A program made the translations under genes and the position numbers. From NCBI RefSeq assembly GCF_023898865.1, contig NZ_JAGSOV010000069.1:1-64000 (forward strand): a DNA stretch of 64,000 bases, written 5' to 3'. Positions 16,102 to 24,140 of this stretch are shown piece after piece (positions within the stretch are counted from its first letter, which is position 1; each line of letters begins with the position of its first letter). A model generated the notes under the pieces. The model saw only the letters and a list, made by a program, of their open reading frames with translations, had not been told where the DNA came from and ran no database searches. This stretch comes from Pseudonocardia humida. Its GTDB lineage: Bacteria > Actinomycetota > Actinomycetes > Mycobacteriales > Pseudonocardiaceae.

Positions 16102-16481
16102 CTACGCCCCCCTTCGCTGGGGCTCGGCTGCCGGTCGGCGGCGTGAGCGGTCGTTCACCAGGAGGAAAGCCCTTCACCACGGTACCCGAGCCCGCACGAC
16201 CCGCGGGGTGCGATTCGCTGGCCCGGGCAGAATAATGCGCGGCGCCCGGTCGGTAAAGCGACGCCCCGATCCATGGTCCGACCGTTATCCGGCGGCCGTC
16301 GCGAACCGGTTCGAGCAGCCGGCGCGGCGGTCGGGGTGACGGTGGTGGCGGTGCTGGCCGCGCACCCGGACCCGGCCGGGTCGCGGGCTGGAACACCGCC
16401 GCGCTGGTCACGGCGGCGGTCAGCGCGCTCGGCGCGGTCGTCGTGCTGCTCGTGCGCCCGCGCCCGGCGACCCGCGACGCG
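16102..16481. other. Intergenic region upstream of the kinase gene; possible eroded small membrane gene
   Basis: No intact gene is recognised. On the + strand one frame encodes a hydrophobic stretch (AAVGVTVVAVLAAHPD, near 16315-16365) and another frame continues with NTAALVTAAVSALGAVVVLL (near 16390-16450) and a basic tail. Together they look like a two-helix membrane protein broken by a frameshift. This is a weak reading, and the part nearest 16101 is the probable kinase promoter. Confidence 0.2.
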
Positions 16482-16528
16482 AGGAGAGCCGCGTCGGCGC
16501 CCGTGGTGGGCGCCGCCGCGGCTCTCCT
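16482..16528 (-). terminator. Strong hairpin terminator of the three-gene envelope operon
   Basis: Arms 16482-16502 and 16508-16528 pair over 21 bp with one mismatch, closing a 5-base loop (GTGGT). It starts 17 bases after the stop of the last gene of the operon transcribed on the minus strand. No T-run follows, as usual at this GC content. Confidence 0.65.
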
Positions 16529-16544
16529 GGACCAGCGGGGTGGA

Positions 16545-17273
16545 TCAGCCCGACTGGGTCGACTGGCGGACGGTGCCCGCGGAGTCGCGGGCCTGCTCCT
16601 GCACCTGCCCCGCGGCGTCCCGGCCCTCCTGGGCGACGGTCTGGCCGGCCTCGGTGGCGGTCGACTTCACCGACTCCACGGCCTGCTGCGCGGGTTCGGT
16701 CAGGTTGTCCTTGACCTCGTTGGCCACCTGGGCCAGCGGCTGGCCGAGCTCGGACGCCCGCTGCTTCGCCTGCTCGGCCAGCTCCTGCTCGCGCCGGCTC
16801 GCCGGCAGCAGCGAGGAGGCCAGCCAGCCGACGCCGAACGCGATCAGCCCCGCCGCCAGCGGGTTGCCCTGGGTCTGCTGGCGGACCGCCTGCGGGGCGG
16901 CCTGCACCGCGCTCGCGGCGTTCGAGGCCACGTCGGAGACGGTCCCCGCCGCCGAGGAGGCCGCGTCGGACACCGTGCCGGCCGCCGAGGACGCCGCCCC
17001 GGAGACCGAACCGGCCGCGCCGTGGGCGGTGTCGCGGAACCCGCCGCCGGAGCCGCCGAGGTGGGTGCCGCTGTAGGTGGTGGTCGAGTTGCTGCCCATG
17101 ACCTTGTCCTTGAGCCGGCCGGCGCTGCTGCGGACGCGGTCCACGCGCCGGTTCACGATGGCGCCGGGGCTGACCTTCTCGCCGAGCACGTCGACGTCGC
17201 TGCTCAACCGGGCCTGGGTGCGTTCGATCTCGCGCCGGATCTCGTCCGGGTCGCTGGTGTTCGGGGTGGTCAT
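16545..17273 (-). CDS. DUF3618-domain membrane protein
   Basis: A 242-residue protein. Residues ~8-60 form a DUF3618 domain (DPDEIRREIERTQARLSSDVDVLGEKVSPGAIVNRRVDRVR). A low-complexity Ala/Ser/Gly region follows with repeated GTVSDAASSAA units, then one hydrophobic segment (NPLAAGLIAFGVGWLASSLL, ~140-160). The C-terminal helix is rich in Glu, Gln and Ala (LEA- or apolipophorin-like) and probably lies along the membrane. Its ATG overlaps the upstream stop by 4 bases. DUF3618 proteins regularly sit behind a YqjE/holin-like gene in actinomycete envelope-stress operons; their biochemical function is not known. Confidence 0.82.
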   Translation of the reverse strand: MTTPNTSDPDEIRREIERTQARLSSDVDVLGEKVSPGAIVNRRVDRVRSSAGRLKDKVMGSNSTTTYSGTHLGGSGGGFRDTAHGAAGSVSGAASSAAGTVSDAASSAAGTVSDVASNAASAVQAAPQAVRQQTQGNPLAAGLIAFGVGWLASSLLPASRREQELAEQAKQRASELGQPLAQVANEVKDNLTEPAQQAVESVKSTATEAGQTVAQEGRDAAGQVQEQARDSAGTVRQSTQSG

Positions 17274-17749
17274 GCCGAGCCTCCTCGGTTGCCCTTGAGG
17301 GCGTCGGGGACGTTGCTGAGGGTGTCGACCGTGCGCTCCGGCTTCGGGTGCACCTGCTGCATCTTCTGGCGGCCGACGACGAACAGTGCGCCGGCGATGA
17401 CCGCCCAGAGCACGGCGACGATCAGCGCGGCCCAACCGGCGTCCATCACGTTGGACAGGCCGGCGTAGAGGGCCATCGACAGGAACATCAGCACGAAGAA
17501 CCCGGCCACGCCGGCCCCGGCGAGGGCACCGGCCCCCTTCGCGGTCTTCGAGACCTCCTGCTTGACCTCGGCCTGGGCCAGCGCCAGCTCCTGGCGCATG
17601 AGGGTGGACAGGTCGCGGGTGACGTTGCCGATCAGGTCGCCGAGCGAGGTGTCGCCGACGTCGGGCCGGTCGTGGGTGACCAGCCGGTCGGTGGCGGCGG
17701 CGTCCGGCGCGTAGGCGCCGCCACCGGTGGGTGGGACGGGGGTGGTCAT
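17270..17749 (-). CDS. Phage-holin-superfamily / YqjE-like membrane protein
   Basis: A 159-residue membrane protein of the Phage_holin_3_6 (Actino_Holin/YqjE) group. A cytosolic part contains the amphipathic helix SLGDLIGNVTRDLSTLMRQELALAQAEV, typical of the family. Two membrane helices follow (AGVAGFFVLMFLSMALYAGL at ~80-100 and AALIVAVLWAVIAGALFVVG at ~108-130). Despite the name these chromosomal proteins are not lysis holins. It is the middle gene of a three-gene unit in which both junctions are ATGA overlaps, indicating translational coupling. Confidence 0.85.
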   Translation of the reverse strand: MTTPVPPTGGGAYAPDAAATDRLVTHDRPDVGDTSLGDLIGNVTRDLSTLMRQELALAQAEVKQEVSKTAKGAGALAGAGVAGFFVLMFLSMALYAGLSNVMDAGWAALIVAVLWAVIAGALFVVGRQKMQQVHPKPERTVDTLSNVPDALKGNRGGSA

Positions 17750-18684
17750 CGGGGACCGTCCGACTCGTGCCGCGGCGGCACGCCGCCGCGCTCCAGGTCG
17801 TCGACGTACTCGCCGACCGTGGTGCCCTCGGGCCGCAGCGCGTGCGCCGGACCGCCCGGGCGGGGCGCCGGGGCCGGGGCCACCGGGGGCGTGTAGGGCC
17901 GGGGCTCGGCCGACGGCGGGACCCCGCCGCCCGGCGCGTCCAGCGGTCCCTCCGGCGGCAGCGCGCCACCGGGGCGGTCGTAGGGCATGGGGGCGGGCGG
18001 CGGCACGCGGTACCCGGGCGCCGGGGCCTGCTGGGGGCCCGGCGGGTAGCCGGGGGGTGCGGGCGCGTAGTGCGGCCCCGGCGCGGTGGGGTGCGGCACC
18101 GGCCCGGTCCCGCCCGCCCGCTGCGGGAGCCCCGACGATCCGCTGGTGTCGCGGTTCGCGTCGACGGCGCCGCGGGTCAGCCGCCCGGCCAGGACGCCGG
18201 CCAGCGCCGCGCCGGCCAGGAACAGCCCGGGACGGCGGCGGGCGAACGAGCGCACCTCCTGGACGAGGTCGCCGGGCTCGCGGCCGTCCAGCCAGCCGGC
18301 CAGGTCGTCCACCCGGCCCGCGGCCTGCGCGGCCAGGTCGGAGGCCGGTCCGTGGTGCTCGCCGCCTGCCATCTCCTTGAGCTCGGCGGCCAGCGAGCGC
18401 AGCGCCTCGGTGGCCTTCTGCTGGCCGCCCTTCGCCTGCTCGGTCACCTGGCCGCGGGCCTGGTGGTAGAGGTCCTTCGCCTCGCGCCGGGCCTGCTCGG
18501 CGACCTGTCCGGCCTGCTCCTTGGCGGTGCCCGCCACCTGGCGGCCGGCGTCGGCGGCCGCGCCGCCCACCTGCCCCGCCTGGTCGCGGGCCACCTCGGT
18601 GGCCGGGGCCCCGCCGCCCGGGGACGCATGTGTCGTGCCCGCGGGCGGCGCAGCCGGCGCGGGTCCGCTCGTGTGCTGGGTCAT
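17746..18684 (-). CDS. LEA-like/ElaB-like membrane-anchored protein with proline-rich tail
   Basis: A 312-residue protein, first gene of the operon. Residues ~30-130 form a long Ala/Gln/Glu-rich helix with 11-residue-type periodicity (TAKEQAGQVAEQARREAKDL), resembling LEA/apolipophorin repeats that coat membranes under desiccation or envelope stress. A basic segment and one hydrophobic helix follow (RRRPGLFLAGAALAGVLAGRL, ~150-170). The C-terminal 140 residues are Pro/Gly-rich and probably disordered. It shares the KEMAGG and DLVQEVRSFARRRP pattern seen in actinobacterial relatives of this operon. The function is inferred only from fold and neighbours. Confidence 0.78.
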   Translation of the reverse strand: MTQHTSGPAPAAPPAGTTHASPGGGAPATEVARDQAGQVGGAAADAGRQVAGTAKEQAGQVAEQARREAKDLYHQARGQVTEQAKGGQQKATEALRSLAAELKEMAGGEHHGPASDLAAQAAGRVDDLAGWLDGREPGDLVQEVRSFARRRPGLFLAGAALAGVLAGRLTRGAVDANRDTSGSSGLPQRAGGTGPVPHPTAPGPHYAPAPPGYPPGPQQAPAPGYRVPPPAPMPYDRPGGALPPEGPLDAPGGGVPPSAEPRPYTPPVAPAPAPRPGGPAHALRPEGTTVGEYVDDLERGGVPPRHESDGPR

Positions 18685-18780
18685 GGAGCCCGGCTACCCG
18701 GCCGGATCGCGCTCAACCGCATTGGTGCCGCACGACCGGGTCACTCGGGACGGTACGGGGCCGCGGCCGCCACCCCGGTC

Positions 18781-18854
18781 CGTCCTCGCAGACTCTCCGT
18801 GCTCCTCGCACGCGCGGTGGCCGCTGCGAGGAGCGCGCTGCCCCTGCGAGGACG
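18781..18854. repeat. Nested inverted repeats, four copies of a TCCTCGCA core
   Basis: Outer arms CGTCCTCGCAG (18781-18791) and CTGCGAGGACG (18844-18854) pair perfectly. Inner arms GCTCCTCGCA (18801-18810) and TGCGAGGAGC (18825-18834) also pair perfectly. Same-strand copies start 20 bp apart on each side, two helical turns, with 9-base gaps. The array sits in the divergent promoter region between the envelope operon and the 2'-5' RNA ligase-like gene. It may be a four-site operator, a structured RNA or an intergenic repeat. Confidence 0.6.
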
Positions 18855-18911
18855 CCGGCAATGAACGGTCCGGGCGGTAGCGTGCGGCGCACGACGACCG
18901 AGGAGCGCCGC

Positions 18912-19418
18912 ATGCCGACAGTCGAGCTGCTGCTCGACGACGAGCTGGACGGGCGGGTCCGGGCGGTGTGGGAGCTGCTGGCCGGGGCCGGGCTGCCGAG
19001 CCTGGCCGAGCACCGCCACCCGACCAACCGCCCGCACCTGACGCTCGCCGCCGCCGACGCGCTGCCCCCCGACGGCTGGCTCGCGACCGCGCTCAGCGGG
19101 ATCCCGATGGCCCTGCGGTTGGACGGCGCGCTCAGCTTCGGCGGCGCGCGCGGGGCGCTGGTGTGGGCGGTGGTGCCCAGCCGCGCGCTGCTCGACCTGC
19201 AGGCGGCGGTGTCGGAGGTGGTCCGGCCGCGGTCGCCGTGGCTGCGCCCGGACCTGTGGACCCCGCACGTCACGCTGATGCTGCGGGCCACCCCGGCGCA
19301 GCGCGCCGAGGCGGTGCGGCTGCTGGGCGACCTGCCGGCCGCCGAGGGCGGGCTGGTGGCCGCCCGCAGCTACGACGAGGCCACCCGGACGGTCCGCGAG
19401 CTGGCGGTCCGGCGCTGA
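18912..19418 (+). CDS. 2'-5' RNA ligase family (2H phosphoesterase) protein
   Basis: A 168-residue protein with the two HxT motifs that define the 2H phosphoesterase superfamily: H42-x-T44 in RPHLTLA and a second in WTPHVTLML near residue 119. The histidines act as acid and base on 2',3'-cyclic or 2'-5' RNA phosphodiester bonds. The length matches bacterial LigT/ThpR-like proteins. The ATG at 18912 follows CGAGGAG. Biological substrates of these stand-alone actinobacterial members are not settled. Transcription is divergent from the envelope operon, with the nested inverted repeats between them. Confidence 0.85.
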   Translation: MPTVELLLDDELDGRVRAVWELLAGAGLPSLAEHRHPTNRPHLTLAAADALPPDGWLATALSGIPMALRLDGALSFGGARGALVWAVVPSRALLDLQAAVSEVVRPRSPWLRPDLWTPHVTLMLRATPAQRAEAVRLLGDLPAAEGGLVAARSYDEATRTVRELAVRR

Positions 19419-19533
19419 TCCGTGCGGCCGACCGGGGTGTGATCGACCCGGCAACCTGGCGTTTCCCGGCCCGGCGTCGGATAAGGTGTCAGGAATTGCG
19501 GCAGGGATCGGCACACCGGAGCGGGGAGCTGGG

Positions 19534-20679
19534 ATGCGGGACGCAGTCATCGTCGACGCGGTACGGACGCCCATCGGCAAGCGCAACGGCTCGCTGTCCG
19601 GGGTGCACGCCGCCGACCTCTCGGCCCACGTGCTGACCGCGCTGGTCGAGCGCACCGGCGTCGACCCGGGCATCGTCGACGACGTCGTCTGGGGCTGCGT
19701 GACCCAGCTGGGCGACCAGTCCAGCAACATCGGCCGGTTCGCGGTGCTGGCCGCGGGCTGGCCCGAGCACGTCCCCGGCCAGACGGTCAACCGGGCCTGC
19801 GGGTCCAGCCAGCAGGCCGTGGACTCCGCCGCGCACGCCGTCATGGCCGGGCAGTACGACGTGGTCGTGGCCGGCGGCGTGGAGACGATGAGCCGGGTGC
19901 CGCTGGGTGCCGCCCGCGAGAGCGGCATGCCCTACGGGCCCAAGGTGCTGGAGCGCTACGACGGCTTCGCCTTCAACCAGGGCGTCGGCGCGGAGCTCAT
20001 CGCCGAGCGCTACGGCTTCTCCCGCCGCCGGCTCGACGAGTTCGCCTCCCGCTCGCACGCGCTGGCCGCGGCGGCGATCGACGAGGGCGCCTTCACCGAC
20101 CACACGGTCGAGATCGACGTGGAGGGCACCAAGTTCAGCGCCGACGAGGGGCTGCGCCGCGGCACCTCACCGGAGACGCTGGCCAAGCTCAAGCCCTCCT
20201 TCAAGCCCGACGGGGTGGTCCACGCGGGCAACGCCTCGCAGATCTCCGACGGCGCCGCCGCGCTGCTCATCACCACCTCGGAGAAGGCCGCCGAGCTCGG
20301 CCTGACCCCGATCGCGCGCTACCACTCCGGCGCCGTCAGCGGCGCCGACCCGATCACCATGCTGCTGGGCCCGATCCCGGCCACCCGGAAGCTGCTGCGC
20401 CGGACCGGGTTGACGATCGACGACATCGGCGTGTTCGAGGTGAACGAGGCCTTCGCGCCGGTCCCGCTGGCCTGGCAGGCCGAGACCGGCGCCGACCTCG
20501 ACCGGATCAACCCGCTCGGCGGCGCGATCGCCGTCGGGCACCCGCTGGGGGCCTCCGGCGCGATCCTGATGACCCGCATGATCGCCCGGATGCGCCGCGG
20601 CGAGCTGCGCTACGGGTTGCAGACGATGTGCGAGGGCGGCGGCACCGCCAACGCCACCATCCTCGAGCTGATCACGTAG
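19534..20679 (+). CDS. Acetyl-CoA C-acyltransferase (thiolase), FadA5/FadA6-like
   Basis: A 381-residue degradative-type thiolase that cleaves 3-ketoacyl-CoA with CoA in beta-oxidation. The acylated cysteine is in NRACGSSQQAV (about residue 89), the active-site histidine in GHPLGASGA and the second cysteine in MCEGGGTANAT. The MCEGGGTAN ending, rather than CIGGGQG, is like the actinobacterial steroid-side-chain thiolases, so sterol or branched acyl-CoA substrates are possible. The ATG at 19534 has GGGGAG 5 bases upstream. No other beta-oxidation gene is adjacent. Confidence 0.92.
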   Translation: MRDAVIVDAVRTPIGKRNGSLSGVHAADLSAHVLTALVERTGVDPGIVDDVVWGCVTQLGDQSSNIGRFAVLAAGWPEHVPGQTVNRACGSSQQAVDSAAHAVMAGQYDVVVAGGVETMSRVPLGAARESGMPYGPKVLERYDGFAFNQGVGAELIAERYGFSRRRLDEFASRSHALAAAAIDEGAFTDHTVEIDVEGTKFSADEGLRRGTSPETLAKLKPSFKPDGVVHAGNASQISDGAAALLITTSEKAAELGLTPIARYHSGAVSGADPITMLLGPIPATRKLLRRTGLTIDDIGVFEVNEAFAPVPLAWQAETGADLDRINPLGGAIAVGHPLGASGAILMTRMIARMRRGELRYGLQTMCEGGGTANATILELIT

Positions 20680-20737
20680 CGGGGCCGCCCGTGCCCGGGA
20701 CGTAACGGGTCCCGGTCGACCGGCGAGTGCTGGGGAC

Positions 20738-22747
20738 ATGCGGGCAACGTCGCAGCAGCCGTCCGCCACCGGTCCGCACCCGGTCCAGCGGGCGCAGTTC
20801 GCCGTCGGGGAGTTCGTCGAGCGCCAGTACCGGCGGGTGCTGGGGGCCGTGGCCCGGCTGCGCGGCGGCGGCCGGAGCGGTGGGCAGGCGCCGCTGCCGC
20901 TGGCGCCGGGCACCCTGCTCGTGCAGAAGGACGCCGGGCAGAGCTGGGTCGTGGTCTGGATCGGGGCCGTCGTCCAGAGCCTGGACGTCGAGGACGTGCC
21001 CGTGCAGATCGTCGTGCGCCGGCCCGGGGGCGAGCGCAGCGTGCGCGTCGTGCTGCGCCGGTACTGCATCGACGGTGAGCGCTCCGAGAGCGGGCTGCCC
21101 GCCGACCTGCGCTTCCTGCACGGCCAGGTGATGGTGCCCGACCTGGACCCGGCCACCGGGTACGAGGTGGCGCTGGTCGCCGGGCCGCTGCACCCGGCCG
21201 AGCCGATCCGGGCGCGCACGCTGCCGCGCGAGCTGGAGCCGGGCCGGCCGCTGCGGCTGTTCGCCGCGTCCTGCTACGACGCCGACACCGACGCCCGCGA
21301 CGCCCTGGACGCCGCCTTCGGGTCCGTCTTCGCCGACGAGGCCCCCGACCTGACGCTGCTGCTGGGCGACCAGGTCTACGCCGACGCCCCCGCCTGGCGG
21401 TACGCGCTCATGTCGCGGCACACGCCGCGCACGGGCCTGCTGCTGAAGTACTGGCGCACCTGGGGCATGCAGCCCGACCCGGACGGCCACGCCCGCCGCG
21501 GGCTGCGCGGCGTGCTCGGCTCCGGACCGACCTACTTCCTGCCCGACGACCACGAGTTCTGGAACAACTGGCCCAACCGCACCGTCACCGCGAAGCACTC
21601 CTACGGCAACATCTGGTCGGCGCTGGTCAACGGCCACCGGCGCAGGCGCGCCGTCGTCCCGGACACCATCGGGCCCGCGGTGAAGGAGCCCTTCGACCCG
21701 CGGGTCCCCCCGTCGGACCCGCTGCAGCAGAGCTACCTGCCGGTGCACCCGGGCGAGTGGGACGCCTGGGGGCTGGCGTCGTTCGAGCTGTTCGGGTCGT
21801 TCCAGGCGTCCGGGATGCGGGCGCTGTCCCGCGGGGAGCGCGACGACCAGCTGCCGGCCGGGCCGCCCGAACCCGGCACCGAGAACCGGATCCACCGGCC
21901 CCGCCACCCGGTGCTGCAGCTGATCGACATCGACCCGCTGACCATCGCGCTGCTCGACACCCGGACCCGGCGCACCCGCCGGGTCCGCCACCCGTACCAC
22001 TCGGCGTTCGTCGACCCGGAGTTCCTCGACCGGATGCTCGACGCCGCCGAGCGGGCCCCGGTGTTCGTGCTGGCCTTGTCCCAGCCGGTGCTGCAGCCGG
22101 CCGCCTGGCTGGGCAACCACGGGCGCCGGGAGCGGTTCAGCCTGCTCGGCGACACCGGCATGCAGGACTACTGGCACCAGTACCAGCGGTTCTGGACCGA
22201 GCTGGTGCGCCGCAGGGCCGGGCGGCCGACGGTGACCCTGGGCGGCGACATCCACCAGAGCTACGTGGCGGTCACCGAGTCGACGCGGCTCAACCTGGTG
22301 GAGGTGGTGGCCTCGCCGATGTCGCTGGTCAGCGGCGGGGGCTGGCTGCCGGTGCTGTCCAGGGCGGCGGCCGTGCCGACCGGGCGGGACGAGCCGTCCT
22401 ACCGCCCGGGCACCGAGGTCGTGCGGCTGCGCGACCTCGTCGCCGGACCCCGCGACCCCGGCGTCGAGCTCGACGGCGCGGCGTGGTCGCTGGGCTGCCT
22501 GCCGAAGAACCGGCCGGGTTTCGCCGGGCTGGCCGTGGAGCGGATCGGCGCCGACGCCGTCCGGCTCGACGTGCGGATCTTCGACCGGGACGCCGTGGCC
22601 GCGACGGCCGAGTCCGGCACGGCCCCGACCGCGACCGTGCGGCAGAGCTTCCGGCTGGACTTCGGCGAGCGCCCCGGCGTGCACCCGCTGACCACGGCCG
22701 GACCGGCGCTGCCGGCGGCCGCTCCCGACCGGCTGCCCACGCCGTGA
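20738..22747 (+). CDS. PhoD-like alkaline phosphatase family metallophosphoesterase
   Basis: A 669-residue protein with a PhoD-like metallophosphatase core (about residues 170-560). Metal-binding signatures are LLLGDQVYADAP, FLPDDHEFWNNWPN and LGGDIHQSYVAV. An N-terminal strand-rich region (~40-160) corresponds to the PhoD_N-type domain. No twin-arginine or Sec signal is visible at the N-terminus (MRATSQQPSATGPH), so unlike classic PhoD it seems not to be exported. Family enzymes hydrolyse phosphodiesters such as teichoic acids or nucleotides with Fe/Ca; the substrate is undetermined. Confidence 0.85.
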   Translation: MRATSQQPSATGPHPVQRAQFAVGEFVERQYRRVLGAVARLRGGGRSGGQAPLPLAPGTLLVQKDAGQSWVVVWIGAVVQSLDVEDVPVQIVVRRPGGERSVRVVLRRYCIDGERSESGLPADLRFLHGQVMVPDLDPATGYEVALVAGPLHPAEPIRARTLPRELEPGRPLRLFAASCYDADTDARDALDAAFGSVFADEAPDLTLLLGDQVYADAPAWRYALMSRHTPRTGLLLKYWRTWGMQPDPDGHARRGLRGVLGSGPTYFLPDDHEFWNNWPNRTVTAKHSYGNIWSALVNGHRRRRAVVPDTIGPAVKEPFDPRVPPSDPLQQSYLPVHPGEWDAWGLASFELFGSFQASGMRALSRGERDDQLPAGPPEPGTENRIHRPRHPVLQLIDIDPLTIALLDTRTRRTRRVRHPYHSAFVDPEFLDRMLDAAERAPVFVLALSQPVLQPAAWLGNHGRRERFSLLGDTGMQDYWHQYQRFWTELVRRRAGRPTVTLGGDIHQSYVAVTESTRLNLVEVVASPMSLVSGGGWLPVLSRAAAVPTGRDEPSYRPGTEVVRLRDLVAGPRDPGVELDGAAWSLGCLPKNRPGFAGLAVERIGADAVRLDVRIFDRDAVAATAESGTAPTATVRQSFRLDFGERPGVHPLTTAGPALPAAAPDRLPTP

Positions 22748-22755
22748 CGCCGGGG

Positions 22756-23508
22756 TCACCGGATCAGCTGCACCCCGGCGGCGACCAGGTCGCGCACGAC
22801 CGGTGAGCCCGCGGCGGCGTCGGTGACCACCGCGGTCACCTCGTCCAGCCCGAGCACCGCGAACCGCGAGGCCGCCCCGATCTTCTCGGCGCTGGCCAGC
22901 ACGTAGGTGTCGGCGGCCCGCCGCGACAGCGCGCGCTTCATCGCGGCCTCGTCGGCGTCGCCGGTGGTCAGGCCGGTCTCGGGGTGCACGCCGGTGACGC
23001 CGAGCAGGAACACGTCGGCGGTGACGGCCTGCGCCGCCTCCACCGCGGCCGCCCCGCAGGTCACCAGCGAGTGCTTGAACAGCCGCCCGCCCAGCAGGAA
23101 GACCTCGACGTCGCGGTGGTCGACCAGGGCGGCGGCCACGGTCGGGCTGTGGGTGACCACGGTGGCGTCGAGGTCGAGCGGTAGCGCGCGCACCACGGCG
23201 AGCGCGGTCGTGCCGCCGTCGATGATGGCGGTGCCGCCCGGCTCCACCAGCCGCGCGGCCGCGGCGGCGACGCGCTCCTTGCTGGCCGGCTCCACCCGCC
23301 TGCGCCCGGCGTAGTCGGCGATGGCGGGGGAGACGGGCAGGGCGCCGCCGTAGACGCGTTGGCAGAGCCCGGCCGCGGCCAGCTCGCGCAGGTCGCGGCG
23401 GACGCTGTCCTCGGAGACCCCCAGTTCGGCGGCGAGGTCCTTGGCCACCACGCGCCCGTCCCGGCGGAGGCGGTCCAGCAGCAGGTCACGGCGCTGTGCG
23501 GCCAACAT
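22756..23508 (-). CDS. DeoR-family transcriptional repressor
   Basis: A 250-residue sugar-responsive regulator. The N-terminal DeoR helix-turn-helix (RRDLLLDRLRRDGRVVAKDLAAELGVSEDSVRRDLREL) is followed by the DeoRC domain (~75-235), with the phosphosugar-binding patterns IDGGTTALAVVRAL and FLLGVTGVHPETGLTTGDADEAAMKRAL. The M at 23508 is preferred over the upstream one because GGAGAAA precedes it at proper spacing. It faces the DUF4406-like gene; the 67-base gap between them carries TGCACGTT half-sites that are probably its own operator. Confidence 0.9.
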   Translation of the reverse strand: MLAAQRRDLLLDRLRRDGRVVAKDLAAELGVSEDSVRRDLRELAAAGLCQRVYGGALPVSPAIADYAGRRRVEPASKERVAAAAARLVEPGGTAIIDGGTTALAVVRALPLDLDATVVTHSPTVAAALVDHRDVEVFLLGGRLFKHSLVTCGAAAVEAAQAVTADVFLLGVTGVHPETGLTTGDADEAAMKRALSRRAADTYVLASAEKIGAASRFAVLGLDEVTAVVTDAAAGSPVVRDLVAAGVQLIR

Positions 23509-23562
23509 GCACGTTTCTCCTTGTTTTTTCCGACTCTTGCACGTTACCGTGCAGAACGTGCA
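23508..23562. promoter_or_regulatory. Multi-site operator between deoR-type gene and DUF4406-like gene
   Basis: TGCACGTT occurs at 23508-23515 and 23538-23545. The second copy pairs with AACGTGCA at 23555-23562 (8-bp perfect arms, 9-base gap) and overlaps a tighter palindrome, TGCACG-TTAC-CGTGCA, at 23538-23553. Tandem and inverted half-sites of this kind are usual for DeoR repressors. Binding is inferred. Confidence 0.6.
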
Positions 23563-23575
23563 GACGACATCCCTG

Positions 23576-23932
23576 ATGATCCTCATCGCCGGCCCCTACC
23601 GCTCCGGCACCGGCGACGACCCCGCCAAGATGGCGGCCAACCTGGCCCGGCTGGAGGAGGCGGCCTGGCCGCTGTTCGCCGCCGGGCACGTGCCGATGAT
23701 CGGCGAATGGGTGGCCCTGCCCGTGCTGAGCAGCGCGGGCGCCGCCGGTCCGCTCGACCCGCTCGCCGAACAGGTCATGTACCCGACGGCCCAGCGGCTG
23801 CTGCAGCGCTGCGACGGCGTCCTGCGGCTGCCGGGTGAGTCGACCGGAGCCGACCAGGACGTGGCCATCGCGCGCGAGCGCGGCATCCCGGTCTGGTTCC
23901 GCATCGGGGACGTCCCCGGCTGCGGAGCGTAG
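23576..23932 (+). CDS. DUF4406 / nucleoside deoxyribosyltransferase-like protein
   Basis: A 118-residue protein starting MILIAGPYRSGTGDDPAKM. The IAGPY turn and the later LPGESTGADQDVAIARERGIPVWF are the signatures of the nucleoside 2-deoxyribosyltransferase-like fold (DUF4406), in which the Asp/Glu in the second motif would bind ribose. The enzymes split or exchange N-glycosidic bonds of nucleosides or sugar nucleotides; the substrate is unknown. The ATG at 23576 is used; GTG codons at 23549 and 23558 are alternatives but lie within the operator. It is divergent from a DeoR repressor, suggesting induction by a phosphorylated sugar or nucleoside breakdown product. Confidence 0.75.
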   Translation: MILIAGPYRSGTGDDPAKMAANLARLEEAAWPLFAAGHVPMIGEWVALPVLSSAGAAGPLDPLAEQVMYPTAQRLLQRCDGVLRLPGESTGADQDVAIARERGIPVWFRIGDVPGCGA

Positions 23933-23966
23933 ACGGACCATCATCGTCCGGTTACCCTGCGCCGCC

Positions 23967-24104
23967 ATGAAGGTGAGCTGGCTGTGCCGGCTGGGATGGC
24001 ACCGATGGGTCAAACGGGTCAACGACAGCGGGGAGCCGTACATCACGTGCGGGCGCTGCGGCAAGGACGGCGACATGCCGCAGCGGCCGCTGATGGCCCC
24101 CTGA
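23967..24104 (+). CDS. Small zinc-ribbon-like protein (45 aa)
   Basis: A 45-residue basic protein beginning MKVSWLCRLGWHRW and containing ITCGRCGKDG. Cys-7 and His-12 together with Cys-28 and Cys-31 could coordinate one zinc ion. The pattern (short aromatic N-terminus, then CxxCG) recurs in actinobacterial mini-proteins. It starts 35 bases after the DUF4406-like gene on the same strand and may be co-transcribed with it. No ribosome-binding site is obvious. Function unknown. Confidence 0.6.
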   Translation: MKVSWLCRLGWHRWVKRVNDSGEPYITCGRCGKDGDMPQRPLMAP

Positions 24105-24140
24105 GGACGTCGGCCGGGCGGCTCCGCCGCCGGGGCGGGC

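Noticed and set aside
17270..17749. Phage holin, hinting at a prophage
   Set aside because: The protein belongs to a chromosomal YqjE-like group with a DUF3618 partner; there are no phage structural or lysis genes around it.
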